This document shows, in pieces, positions 1 through 7,634 of a stretch of DNA of 64,000 nt. The stretch comes from Anaerolineae bacterium (lineage in GTDB: Bacteria > Chloroflexota > Anaerolineae > Promineifilales > Promineifilaceae): the NCBI GenBank assembly GCA_020848035.1, contig JADLAX010000029.1, forward strand, positions 28,773-92,772, given 5' to 3'. Numbering within the stretch: the stretch's first letter is position 1; each line of letters begins with the position of its first letter. A program made the translations under genes and the position numbers. Below the pieces are notes generated by a model. The model made no database searches, was not told the origin of the DNA, and saw nothing but the letters and a program-made list of their open reading frames with translations.

Positions 1-371
1 AGGTCAATGGCGTGCATCGTTTTTTGCAGGGCGTAGGCGCGCACGTTGGGGTCGTTGCTGGTAAACGCGCCATCGCGGAAGGCGGCGTCGGTGAACAGGT
101 TGGTGGTAGCCATCGGCACGACGAGGCCAGTGTCAGCCAGCGCCTGCTTAAAATCGGCCACGATTTTGTCCCGCTCGGCGGGGGTGGCGTCGATAGGCAC
201 CAGGTCGTTGTCGTGGAAGTTGACACCCCAGGCACCCACTTCGGCCAGCAGGTGCACCAGCTCGACGGGCGATTTAACCAGGCGCACCGGCTCGCCAAAC
301 GGATCGCGGCCGATGCTGCCGACGGTCCAAAGGCCAAAGGTGAATTTATGTTCAGGTTTCGGTTCGTACAT
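1..371 (-). CDS. xylA: xylose isomerase, N-terminal part (runs off the window)
   Basis: Interconverts D-xylose and D-xylulose in the cytoplasm, the entry step of xylose catabolism. The minus-strand reading frame begins [18 protein letters not shown] and continues with the metal/sugar-site region of the actinobacterial-type (class I) family: FHDNDLVP near residue 53 and [14 protein letters not shown] near residue 85. The first 123 or so of about 390 codons are present; the 3' part lies left of base 1. An AGGAGA ribosome-binding site sits 6 nt before the ATG. It is the last visible gene of the minus-strand sugar locus, downstream of the GH3 glycosidase, which fits conversion of xylose released by the GH31 and GH3 enzymes. 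Confidence 0.93.
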   Translation of the reverse strand, partial: MYEPKPEHKFTFGLWTVGSIGRDPFGEPVRLVKSPVELVHLLAEVGAWGVNFHDNDLVPIDATPAERDKIVADFKQALADTGLVVPMATTNLFTDAAFRDGAFTSNDPNVRAYALQKTMHAID

Positions 372-387
372 GGTTTCTCCTAAGAAT

Positions 388-524
388 GGGACACAGATTT
401 TCACAGATGAACACAGATTTCAGGTCATTTGGATTTCGGGGAGGTTTGCGTGAAACGTGATTTTTCTCACGTTTTACGAACTTTTCCCGGATTTTATCTG
501 TGAAAATCTGTGTTCATCTGTGTC
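388..524. repeat. CACAGAT-module dispersed repeat, inverted pair
   Basis: The spacer between the GH3 stop and the xylA start holds two opposed blocks made of ACACAGAT, TTTTCACAGAT and GAACACAGAT modules (388-420 and 495-524). The blocks are inverted but with module order swapped, so they form imperfect hairpins. Related modules (CGCGGAT, AATCTGCG) occur at 17113, 31724 and 37623. No coding function is seen. Confidence 0.7.
449..478. repeat. CGTGAAACGTGA hairpin, copy 1
   Basis: CGTGAAACGTGA (449-460) and its near-perfect inverse (467-478, one mismatch) lie between the two CACAGAT blocks. The same hairpin family recurs at 9979-10035 and 42379-42440, always in intergenic DNA. Confidence 0.7.
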
Positions 525-527
525 CAA

Positions 528-2903
528 TTAATTTATTGTGGCTTCGCTGAAGAAGGCGCGGCTCTGGCTGACGTCGGTGATGGGGCCGGTGATGAGGAAA
601 CGGCCGTTCACCGCCATATCCGCCGACGATGTGCCAATCATAAAGTCGATTTCGCCCGGCTCGACCACTTTGCGCAGGTCGCGGTTGTAAAAGCCCAGGG
701 CGCTCACCGGCAGGGCAAAGGTCACCCGGCGTGACTGCCCGGCGGCCAGGGCGACGCGCTTGAACCCTTTGAGCTCCTTCACCCGCCGCGTCACTGAGGC
801 CACAGGGTCATTGATGTACAGCTGAACCACCTCTTCGCCATCACGCGGGCCGCAGTTGGTCAGCGTGCAGCTAATTTCGATAGTTTCGTCTGCTGCTGCT
901 TCTAGTTTATCCTGCTGCAAGCCTTCCAGCTTGAAACTGGTGTAACTGAGACCAAAGCCAAACGGCCAGAGCGGCTTGCTGCTCAGGTTGACATAATCGC
1001 CTTTCCAATGCGACCGCCCGCCCGACACTTTGTGGTTGTAATAAATCGGAATTTGCCCCACGTCGCGAGGGAAGGTGATGGGCAGTTTGCCGCCGGGGTT
1101 CACGTCGCCAAACAGCACATCGGCGACGGCTTCGGCACCCTCCTCGCCCGGCAGCCACGCTTCCAGGATAGCGGGAATGTGTTGGGCAATCCAGTTGATG
1201 CTGAGGGGACGGCCGTTTACCAGCACCACCACCACCGGCTTGCCCGTCGCCGCCACGGCCTGCACCAATTCTTCCTGCACGCCCGTCAGGTTAATCTCGG
1301 CCCGGTCACGCGCCTCGCCGCAGGTGCAGTCATGGGTCAGCCCCGATTTGCCGCCGACAAATACCAGGGCTACGTCTGCCTGTTCCGCTGCGGCCACCGC
1401 CTCGGCAAAACCGGCGCGATCTTCCCCGGTAACGTCGCACCCTTGGGCATAGAGGACGGCCGTTCCCGCCGCCACCTTCTCCTGGATCGCCGCCAAAATG
1501 GGGCGAATCGGCACAAAATTGTCCACCAGCTCCACACTCTCGGGTACGGGAATGTTAAACACGTTCTCGGTCGATAGGCTCATCTCGTGCAGCGATTCGA
1601 TGTGGCACGGGTAGGCGTAGTCGCCCAGCAGATGGCGCACCGTGTTGGCCTGCGGGCCAATCACGGCAATCGAGCCGATGTTTTTGTCCAGCGGCAGCAG
1701 CTCATGGTCGTTTTTCAGCAGCACCATCGACTTTTGGGCAATGGTGCGGGCCAGCTGGCGCTGTTCCGGGGTGTCGAAAACGGCCGCTGCCTGGTTCTCC
1801 GCCACGTAGGGATTCTCAAACAGACCCAGCATAAATTTGGTCCGCAGCACACGCGCCACGCTCTGGTCCACCAGCGCTTCGTCGATCTGGCCGGTGCGTA
1901 CGGCCGTTACCAGCGGATCGCCAAAACAGTCGGTGTGCGGCAGCTCGATGTCGATGCCCGCCGTCAGCGCCAGGTGGGCCGACTCGGCCTTGCTGCTGCT
2001 CAGGCGGTGCGTCCGTTCGATCTCCTCTATGGCGAAATAGTCCGACACCACAATGCCATCAAAGCCCCACTCGCCGCGCAAAATGTCGGTGAGCAGCTCT
2101 TTGGAGGCGGTGCAGGGCATCCCGTCCAGCTCGTGGTAGGCATTCATGAGCGACTGCAGGTTGGCTTGTTTAACGGCCGTTTCAAACGGCAGCAAAAACA
2201 CCTCGCGCAGTTCACGCGGGGCAATGTGCACCGGCGCCCAGTTCATCCCGCCTTCAGACATGCCATAGCCGACAAAATGTTTGGCCGTAGCCACCACACC
2301 TTCCTGCCAATTTTGCCCTTGCAGGCCGCGCACAAAATGCACGCCCATCTGCGACACCAGGTACGGATCTTCGCCAAACGTTTCCTCCACCCGGCCCCAG
2401 CGCGGATCGCGCGTCACGTCCAGCACCGGCGACAGCCCCTGGTGCGCCCCGGCGGCGCGCATCTGCGTGCGCACCACGGCGGCCATCGCTTCCACCAGCT
2501 CTGGTTCCCAGGTGCTGGCCACGCCGATGATCTGCGGGAAGCAGGTGGCATCGCGGGTCATGTAGCCGCTGCAGCACTCCTCGTGCACCATAGCCGGGAT
2601 GCCCAGCCGCGTTTTTTCCACCAGGTAGCGCTGGATGCTGTTGGCCACCGCCGCTGCTTCGGCCGGCGCCAGGCTGCTGGCCCCGCCCACCCGGGTAATC
2701 TGGCCGATGCCCAGGTGCATCAATTCGGCCGCTTTGGTGGGGTCAAACTGTCGATTAGTCAGCAGCTGGTACACCCAGGCGCTGCCCAGCTGGGCCGCTT
2801 TTTCCTCCAGGGTCATGCGGCTGAGGAGGTCGGTGATACGGCCGTCTATCGGTTGGGCCGGATCCCGGTAAATCACAGATAAATCTTCACTCGTCCTTTG
2901 CAT
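528..2903 (-). CDS. glycoside hydrolase family 3 beta-glucosidase/beta-xylosidase
   Basis: Predicted to release terminal beta-linked glucose or xylose from oligosaccharides. The 791-residue protein has the GH3 TIM-barrel and alpha/beta-sandwich blocks: PRWGRVEETFGEDPYL near 167, KHFVGYG near 208, and VVSDYF with the nucleophile Asp at about 288. A C-terminal fibronectin-III-like domain follows (GEEVVQLYI near 700). I see no signal peptide, so it is probably cytoplasmic and acts on imported oligomers. An upstream in-frame GTG at 2915 exists, but the ATG at 2903 has a GTGAG site before it and fits the family start better. The gene follows two ABC permease genes and precedes xylA on the same strand. 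Glucosidase versus xylosidase cannot be decided by eye; the xylose context favours action on xylo- or xyloglucan oligomers. Confidence 0.9.
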   Translation of the reverse strand: MQRTSEDLSVIYRDPAQPIDGRITDLLSRMTLEEKAAQLGSAWVYQLLTNRQFDPTKAAELMHLGIGQITRVGGASSLAPAEAAAVANSIQRYLVEKTRLGIPAMVHEECCSGYMTRDATCFPQIIGVASTWEPELVEAMAAVVRTQMRAAGAHQGLSPVLDVTRDPRWGRVEETFGEDPYLVSQMGVHFVRGLQGQNWQEGVVATAKHFVGYGMSEGGMNWAPVHIAPRELREVFLLPFETAVKQANLQSLMNAYHELDGMPCTASKELLTDILRGEWGFDGIVVSDYFAIEEIERTHRLSSSKAESAHLALTAGIDIELPHTDCFGDPLVTAVRTGQIDEALVDQSVARVLRTKFMLGLFENPYVAENQAAAVFDTPEQRQLARTIAQKSMVLLKNDHELLPLDKNIGSIAVIGPQANTVRHLLGDYAYPCHIESLHEMSLSTENVFNIPVPESVELVDNFVPIRPILAAIQEKVAAGTAVLYAQGCDVTGEDRAGFAEAVAAAEQADVALVFVGGKSGLTHDCTCGEARDRAEINLTGVQEELVQAVAATGKPVVVVLVNGRPLSINWIAQHIPAILEAWLPGEEGAEAVADVLFGDVNPGGKLPITFPRDVGQIPIYYNHKVSGGRSHWKGDYVNLSSKPLWPFGFGLSYTSFKLEGLQQDKLEAAADETIEISCTLTNCGPRDGEEVVQLYINDPVASVTRRVKELKGFKRVALAAGQSRRVTFALPVSALGFYNRDLRKVVEPGEIDFMIGTSSADMAVNGRFLITGPITDVSQSRAFFSEATIN

Positions 2904-2987
2904 AATTGTTCTCACTTACGGTAGCATCCAGAAATTAATTGAGAGTGGCTCAATCTTGAAGAGTGGGCCACCCTGAAATCGGGTAAA

Positions 2988-3827
2988 TCACCCCTTTAGT
3001 TCTCCACCGGTTAAGCCGGTCACAATGTGCCGCTCGGCCAGCAAATAGAAAATGACGGCCGGAATAATTAGCAGCGTCACATACGCCATAATCCGCGCCC
3101 AGTCGGAGCCAAACTGCCCCTGGAACTGCATAATCCCCAGCGTCAGCGGCCACTTGTCCGCATTGCCCAACACCACCAGCGACAGGAAATATTCGTTCCA
3201 GGCATTCACAATTGATAAGGTGGCAATAGCCGCCACGGCCGGGCGCGCCAGGGGAAACAGCACGTAGCGAAAAAAGCCAAACGTGGTGCAGCCATCAATA
3301 TACGACGCATCCTCCAGTTCTGTGGGGATGGCCCGGAAAAAGCCGATCAAAATCACTGTGCTGCTGGGCAGGGTAAAAGTCACCAGCGGCAAAATGACGC
3401 CCCAAAAGCTGTTAATCAGCTCCAAATTTCGCACCTGCAAAAAGACGGGCAAAATGGCCACCACCAGCGGAAAAAGCAGGCCAATGGAAAGAATGTTAAA
3501 GAAAATATTGCGCCCAATAAATTGCACACGGGAAAAAATGAAGGCCAGCGGACTGGCAATGAGCACCACCAGCGTCGTGGTTGTCAGGGTAATGATCAGG
3601 CTGTTGCGCAAGGACCGCCAAAAATCGGTGCTCGTTAAAATGTCCGTGTAATTTTCCCACTGAATTCCGGTTTCGGGCAAGCCAATGGGGTTGGACAAAA
3701 ACTGCCCGGTAGTGCGAATGCTGCCCAAAATAACGGTCAGTACCGGGGCCATCATCAACAGGGCCATAACGATGACAAACAGGTACATCAAAACTCGGCT
3801 CAGGGAGCGTGTTGGGGCCAGGGTCAT
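2988..3827 (-). CDS. carbohydrate ABC transporter permease, MalG type
   Basis: Inner-membrane permease half of a CUT1-type sugar importer. The 279-residue protein has about six hydrophobic segments and the EAA loop typical of MalG relatives (ELEDASYIDGCTTFGFFRYVLFPLARPA, residues about 190-218), which docks the ATPase. It ends in a short cytoplasmic tail. It lies 9 bp after the partner permease (start 3827, partner stop 3837) in the order solute-binding protein, permease, permease. No ATP-binding subunit is encoded in this window, so the system probably uses a shared MsiK/MalK-like ATPase encoded elsewhere, as is common for CUT1 importers. Confidence 0.92.
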   Translation of the reverse strand: MTLAPTRSLSRVLMYLFVIVMALLMMAPVLTVILGSIRTTGQFLSNPIGLPETGIQWENYTDILTSTDFWRSLRNSLIITLTTTTLVVLIASPLAFIFSRVQFIGRNIFFNILSIGLLFPLVVAILPVFLQVRNLELINSFWGVILPLVTFTLPSSTVILIGFFRAIPTELEDASYIDGCTTFGFFRYVLFPLARPAVAAIATLSIVNAWNEYFLSLVVLGNADKWPLTLGIMQFQGQFGSDWARIMAYVTLLIIPAVIFYLLAERHIVTGLTGGELKG

Positions 3828-3836
3828 GATACCTCC

Positions 3837-4784
3837 TTACTCAGCTAACGTTTGCCGCAGCACGGTGCGCTGGTAGCCAATAGAAAAAATCAACGTCATC
3901 AAAAACAGAATGATGGCCAGGGCGCTGCCAAAACCTAGCTGCATGCGCTGGATGCCAAATTTGTACAGGTAAGTCACAATCAATTCGCTGCGGAAGGCTG
4001 GCCCGCCTTCTGTCAGAATCCACACCACAATAAATTGCTGAAATGAACCCAAGATGGAAAGGAAAACAGAGAGCGAAATGGTGCTGCGCATCATGGGTAG
4101 GGTGACGTAGCGCAGCACCTGCCACTCGTTGGCCCCACTGACCCGCGCCGAATCTTCCACTTCGCGGGAGATGTTTTGCAGCCCGGCCATGTACAACAGC
4201 ATGTGGAAGCCAAAAAACTTCCAGGTGAGCACAAAGAAGATGGCGACTAAAACGGTGTCTAAATCCGCCAGCCAGGCGGTGCCGTTAATTTCCGGTCTAA
4301 ACAGGCTTAAAAATTCATTGAGCAGTCCGCCGCGTGGGTTGTAGACGTAGAGCCAGATGTAGGCGGCTACAATTTCGGAAAAGACGTAAGGCAGAAAAAA
4401 GAGGGTGCGAAAAAAACGCTGGAAGCGCAGCTGACCGCGAATGAGAATGAGGGCCAGGGTCATGGCCAGCGGCAGCTGTACGGCCAGTGACAGGAACATG
4501 ATAAACAGCGAGTGCTGGATGGCACCGCGGAAAACGGTTTCGCCAAAAGCCCGCGCATAGTTGTCCAGGCCAATAAAGTCGTCCAGAGGGCCGAGGCCAT
4601 TCCAGTTGTACAGGCTGTAGTAGGCGGCCTGGCCAATGGGCACGACCAGGAACATAATTAGCAAGAGAAAGCCGGGGGTAAGGAAAAAGAAGATGAGCAG
4701 GGCTTTGTTCCACTGGGCCTGCCGCTTTTCCGGGCTGGCGCTGACGGCGTTGCTTAAGCCGGAGAAGAGTCTGACGTCGCTCAT
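3837..4784 (-). CDS. carbohydrate ABC transporter permease, MalF type
   Basis: First permease of the CUT1 importer. The 315-residue protein opens with a hydrophilic leader, then a strong membrane segment (LLIFFFLTPGFLLLIMFLVV, about 30-49), and carries the EAA motif EVEDSARVSGANEWQVLRYV at about 205-225. The pattern PxxxLLxxFxxxPxxxxxYYSLYNWNGLG near the N-terminus is usual for sugar permeases of this class. It is encoded between the solute-binding lipoprotein and the MalG-type gene and is probably cotranscribed with both. The substrate is inferred from the neighbours (xylo- or xyloglucan oligosaccharides), not from the sequence itself. Confidence 0.92.
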   Translation of the reverse strand: MSDVRLFSGLSNAVSASPEKRQAQWNKALLIFFFLTPGFLLLIMFLVVPIGQAAYYSLYNWNGLGPLDDFIGLDNYARAFGETVFRGAIQHSLFIMFLSLAVQLPLAMTLALILIRGQLRFQRFFRTLFFLPYVFSEIVAAYIWLYVYNPRGGLLNEFLSLFRPEINGTAWLADLDTVLVAIFFVLTWKFFGFHMLLYMAGLQNISREVEDSARVSGANEWQVLRYVTLPMMRSTISLSVFLSILGSFQQFIVVWILTEGGPAFRSELIVTYLYKFGIQRMQLGFGSALAIILFLMTLIFSIGYQRTVLRQTLAE

Positions 4785-4884
4785 GAGTACCTCGTTTACG
4801 GGGTAGGGGTGCTAACAGAGTTGCGAAAGAGCTGGGTGTGGTGTGAGGCCTCACACCACACCCATTTTCATCTACCAGTTAACC

Positions 4885-6270
4885 TTAATCACCAAGTTCC
4901 AGAGCCGCCGAATCTTCAATTTGCTGGGCTGCTTCTTCGGGCGAAGCCACCCCGGCAAAAATCTGCTCAACGGCGTCATTGACCGTGCCGCCCACGGCCG
5001 GGGGCAGGAATTGGTCGTAATACAGCTGGAAGTAAGCCGCTGCGTTACGCGCTTCCAGGATTTGCTGCTGCACCGGGTCCGTGATGGCGCTTTGCGCATC
5101 GGTGGTTGTCGGCGGACCAAAACCAACTGCTTCCAGAGCGGCCGTTTGATTTTCCGCGCTGGTGAGGAAACGGACAAATTCTACAGCCTCATCCGGGGCG
5201 TCTTTGCCGATGCCAAAGCCGTCACCACCCCCCAGTACGTCGCTGGCGTTGCCCGCGCCGCCTTCTACCATGGGGAACAGGAACCAGCCCAGGTTGGCCA
5301 CACCGGCCCCGTCTTCGCTGGAGTCACGCTGAACGGCCTGGTGCCACTGACCCATCAGCTCCATCGCCGCTTCGCCATTGCCAAAAACGGCCGCAGAGTC
5401 ATTGTACGTAAAGCCAAGGTACCCTTCGGGGAACGGCTCCAGGGCAATCAGATCCTGCAAATCTTCACCCGCCTTCACAAACGGCGCGTCGGTAAAGCTG
5501 CCCGCGCGGTTAAACGCATTGAGGAATGCCTGCTCGCCACCGTTGCGGATGGCCAGGTAGACCCACCAGAAGTGGCCAGGCCACTTATCGCCTTCGCCGA
5601 TGGTGATGGGCGTAATGCCCGCGTCTTTCAACGTTTGCACGGCGGCTAAAAATTCGCTCCAGGTGGCCGGGGGATTTTCGGGATCCAGGCCAGCCTGCTC
5701 AAATAGATCTTTGTTGTAGTAAATGCCAACCGCGCCCCACTGCCAGGGCACACCGTAATACGCGCCATCGCGGCCAAACAATTCCAGGGCCGACTGGGCG
5801 GCGATGGAATCACGCCATTCTCCTTCCAACTGCGGCGAAATGTCGCGCAGCAGGCCTGCCTCGGCATAAGCCCACAGCACACCGCCCCCCCAGCTTTGGA
5901 AGATGTCCGGCGGCTCGCCCGACTGCATCACGGTGGTTAAACGTGCCTTAAACGCTTCATTTTCCAACACGGTGATGTTGATTTGCACACAGGGATTGTT
6001 GGCCATAAATTCATCGGCCTTGGACTGCCAGTAAGCCTGCTCGGCTTCAATCGTGGAAATGTGCCACCATTCGATCTCAACCACTTCTCCACATTCATCC
6101 GCAGCCGCATCCGACGTGTCGGTTTCAGCAGAGGTCGTATCTTCTTGAGCTGTGGTTTCTTCCGTGGTGGTATTTTCGGCCGTATCGTCCGAGGCTGCCC
6201 CACCGCAGGCGACCGGGAGCATACCCATTGCCAGTAACAAAATCATTAAAGCGGTTCTAAACTTGCGCAT
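4885..6270 (-). CDS. extracellular sugar-binding lipoprotein of ABC importer
   Basis: Binds the imported sugar outside the membrane and delivers it to the two permeases. From the ATG at 6270 (AGGAGAGG upstream) the 461-residue protein starts with a lipoprotein signal (LLLAMGMLPVACGG, lipid-modified Cys about 22). A Thr/Glu/Asp-rich tether of about 40 residues follows, then the family-1 binding fold (WWHISTIEAEQAYW near 70; YYNKDLFEQAGLDPENPPATW near 190). The longer frame from 6339 would bury the signal peptide and is rejected. The gene is preceded by a LacI-type operator at 6299-6312 and leads the transporter operon. The ligand is inferred as xylose-containing oligosaccharide. Confidence 0.93.
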   Translation of the reverse strand: MRKFRTALMILLLAMGMLPVACGGAASDDTAENTTTEETTAQEDTTSAETDTSDAAADECGEVVEIEWWHISTIEAEQAYWQSKADEFMANNPCVQINITVLENEAFKARLTTVMQSGEPPDIFQSWGGGVLWAYAEAGLLRDISPQLEGEWRDSIAAQSALELFGRDGAYYGVPWQWGAVGIYYNKDLFEQAGLDPENPPATWSEFLAAVQTLKDAGITPITIGEGDKWPGHFWWVYLAIRNGGEQAFLNAFNRAGSFTDAPFVKAGEDLQDLIALEPFPEGYLGFTYNDSAAVFGNGEAAMELMGQWHQAVQRDSSEDGAGVANLGWFLFPMVEGGAGNASDVLGGGDGFGIGKDAPDEAVEFVRFLTSAENQTAALEAVGFGPPTTTDAQSAITDPVQQQILEARNAAAYFQLYYDQFLPPAVGGTVNDAVEQIFAGVASPEEAAQQIEDSAALELGD

Positions 6271-6298
6271 AATGTTTCCTCTCCTTTGTTCGATTTTG

Positions 6299-6312
6299 TG
6301 AAAACGTTTGCA
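6299..6312. promoter_or_regulatory. LacI-family operator before the transporter operon
   Basis: TGAAAACGTTTGCA fits the LacI/GalR consensus TGnAAnCGnTTnCA at every fixed position. It lies 29 bp upstream of the solute-binding protein start, where a repressor would block transcription. A sister site stands before the regulator gene at 7537. Confidence 0.75.
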
Positions 6313-6484
6313 TAACTTTTGAAAAAATTTTGTTGGCAAATTCTCTTAAATTGTCACCTCCTCTTACGCTGTTCCAAACGCCAATGGCAGATTACCATGG
6401 CGGTTTTCTCTTGGCTGGTAAGGATTGAAACTTGGGTAATTCGGCAATTGAGCCATGAGCGACTTCAATTACCCAAGTACTCAA

Positions 6485-7516
6485 TTACACAACGGAAGGC
6501 GCTACGGCCGTTTCCCGCACCACCAGTTCCGTCGGAAAAATCACACTTTGCGGCCGTTCCTCAGGGTTACGCAGCAGGTCCAGCAGCATTTGCGTGGCAG
6601 ACCGGCCCATCTCTTGCAGCGGCTGGCGCATCGTGGTGAGCTGCGGGCTGAGCAGGGCGGCCATGGGAATGTCGTCAAAACCCACTACGGACAGATCTCG
6701 CGGCACCTGCAAACCTTTGGCCCGCGCCGCTTCAATCACGCCCATGGCCGCAATGTCGTTCGAGGCAAAGATGGCCGACGGCCGTTCCGCCAGCTCCAGC
6801 AAATGGGTCCCGCCGTTAAAGCCGCCCGGCTGGGAGAAATCGCCGTGAAACAGCAGCTCGTTCTCAAATGGAATCCCTGCATTGGCCAGCGCTGCCTGGT
6901 AACCCTGCACACGATCACGCGCACTTACCATGTCCATCCACCCAGTCACGATGCCAATACGCCGGTGTCCCAGCTCAATCAGGTACTGGGTGGCGTCGTA
7001 GCCGCCCTGAAAGTTATCGGCCGAGACAAACAGATCAGACGCCTCTTCGCTGCGGTGATCGATGATGACGTAGGGAAACCCTTTCTGGCGCAGCGATTTG
7101 AGATACGCCTCCGGCTCGCGCGGCAGGCTTATCAACAAACCATCGGCCAGGCCGCGAGCCATCATGTGCACATAGACAGATTCTTTGGCCTTACGCCGGT
7201 GGGTGGTGTAGAGCATCAGCTCATACTGGTTGGCCGCCAGCACATCATCAATGCCGTTGATGATTTCGCCTAAATACTGCGTGGTTAAATCTACCACCAG
7301 CAGACCAATGACGTTGGATTGGCCACCGGCCAGGCTGCGGGCATGCAGATTCACCTGGTACCCCAGGCGCAGCATGGCCTGCACCACCCGGTCACGCGTA
7401 TCCGGGTTGACGTAGGTCTTGTTGTTGACCACGCGGGAGACGGTGGAGTAAGAAACGCCCGCCTCTTTGGCAACATCTTTAATTGTGACTTCAGCGGAGG
7501 TCTTGTTACGCTTCAT
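6485..7516 (-). CDS. LacI-family transcriptional repressor
   Basis: DNA-binding regulator expected to control the surrounding sugar genes. The 343-residue product starts MKRNKTSAEVTIKDVAKEAG and has the N-terminal helix-turn-helix plus hinge helix (VSYSTVSRVVNNKTYVNPDT), then a periplasmic-binding-protein-like sensor domain (VIGLLVVDLTTQYLGEIING near 60; SAIFASNDIAAMGVIEAARA near 255; LSVVGFDDIPMAALLSPQLT near 280). The ATG at 7516 is chosen because it begins the canonical LacI N-terminus and has AAGGG upstream; the longer frame adds an implausible leader. Sites matching its family consensus stand before this gene (7537-7550) and before the transporter operon (6299-6312), suggesting autoregulation and control of uptake. 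The inducer is inferred as a xylose- or glucose-containing sugar. Confidence 0.93.
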   Translation of the reverse strand: MKRNKTSAEVTIKDVAKEAGVSYSTVSRVVNNKTYVNPDTRDRVVQAMLRLGYQVNLHARSLAGGQSNVIGLLVVDLTTQYLGEIINGIDDVLAANQYELMLYTTHRRKAKESVYVHMMARGLADGLLISLPREPEAYLKSLRQKGFPYVIIDHRSEEASDLFVSADNFQGGYDATQYLIELGHRRIGIVTGWMDMVSARDRVQGYQAALANAGIPFENELLFHGDFSQPGGFNGGTHLLELAERPSAIFASNDIAAMGVIEAARAKGLQVPRDLSVVGFDDIPMAALLSPQLTTMRQPLQEMGRSATQMLLDLLRNPEERPQSVIFPTELVVRETAVAPSVV

Positions 7517-7536
7517 ATCAACCCTTCCCGATTTTC

Positions 7537-7550
7537 TGCAAGCGTTTGCA
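7537..7550. promoter_or_regulatory. LacI-family operator before the repressor gene
   Basis: TGCAAGCGTTTGCA is a near-perfect dyad matching TGnAAnCGnTTnCA, located 21 bp upstream of the repressor start. Together with 6299-6312 it supports autoregulation by the adjacent LacI-type protein. Confidence 0.78.
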
Positions 7551-7595
7551 ATAAAATAGCCGCTTTTCGGCCGTTTGTCAACCACATTTTGTTTG

Positions 7596-7617
7596 GATAC
7601 CCGCCTGCGCGGGTATC
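7596..7617. repeat. GATACCCGC hairpin (REP-like)
   Basis: GATACCCGC-CTGC-GCGGGTATC is a perfect 9-bp stem with a 4-nt loop between the GH31 stop and the LacI start. Relatives occur at 24153-24172 and 25718-25737. This is a widespread type of short intergenic palindrome. Confidence 0.75.
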
Positions 7618-7634
7618 ACAAAATGATCGATGGG

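Noticed and set aside
1587..2882. Long open frame opposite the GH3 gene (431 codons)
   Set aside because: It is the antisense of a clear glycosidase with all family motifs; its product is His/Arg-rich without recognisable domains. Similar shadows lie opposite lon, mutS2, gltX, GH31, hsdR and hsdM.
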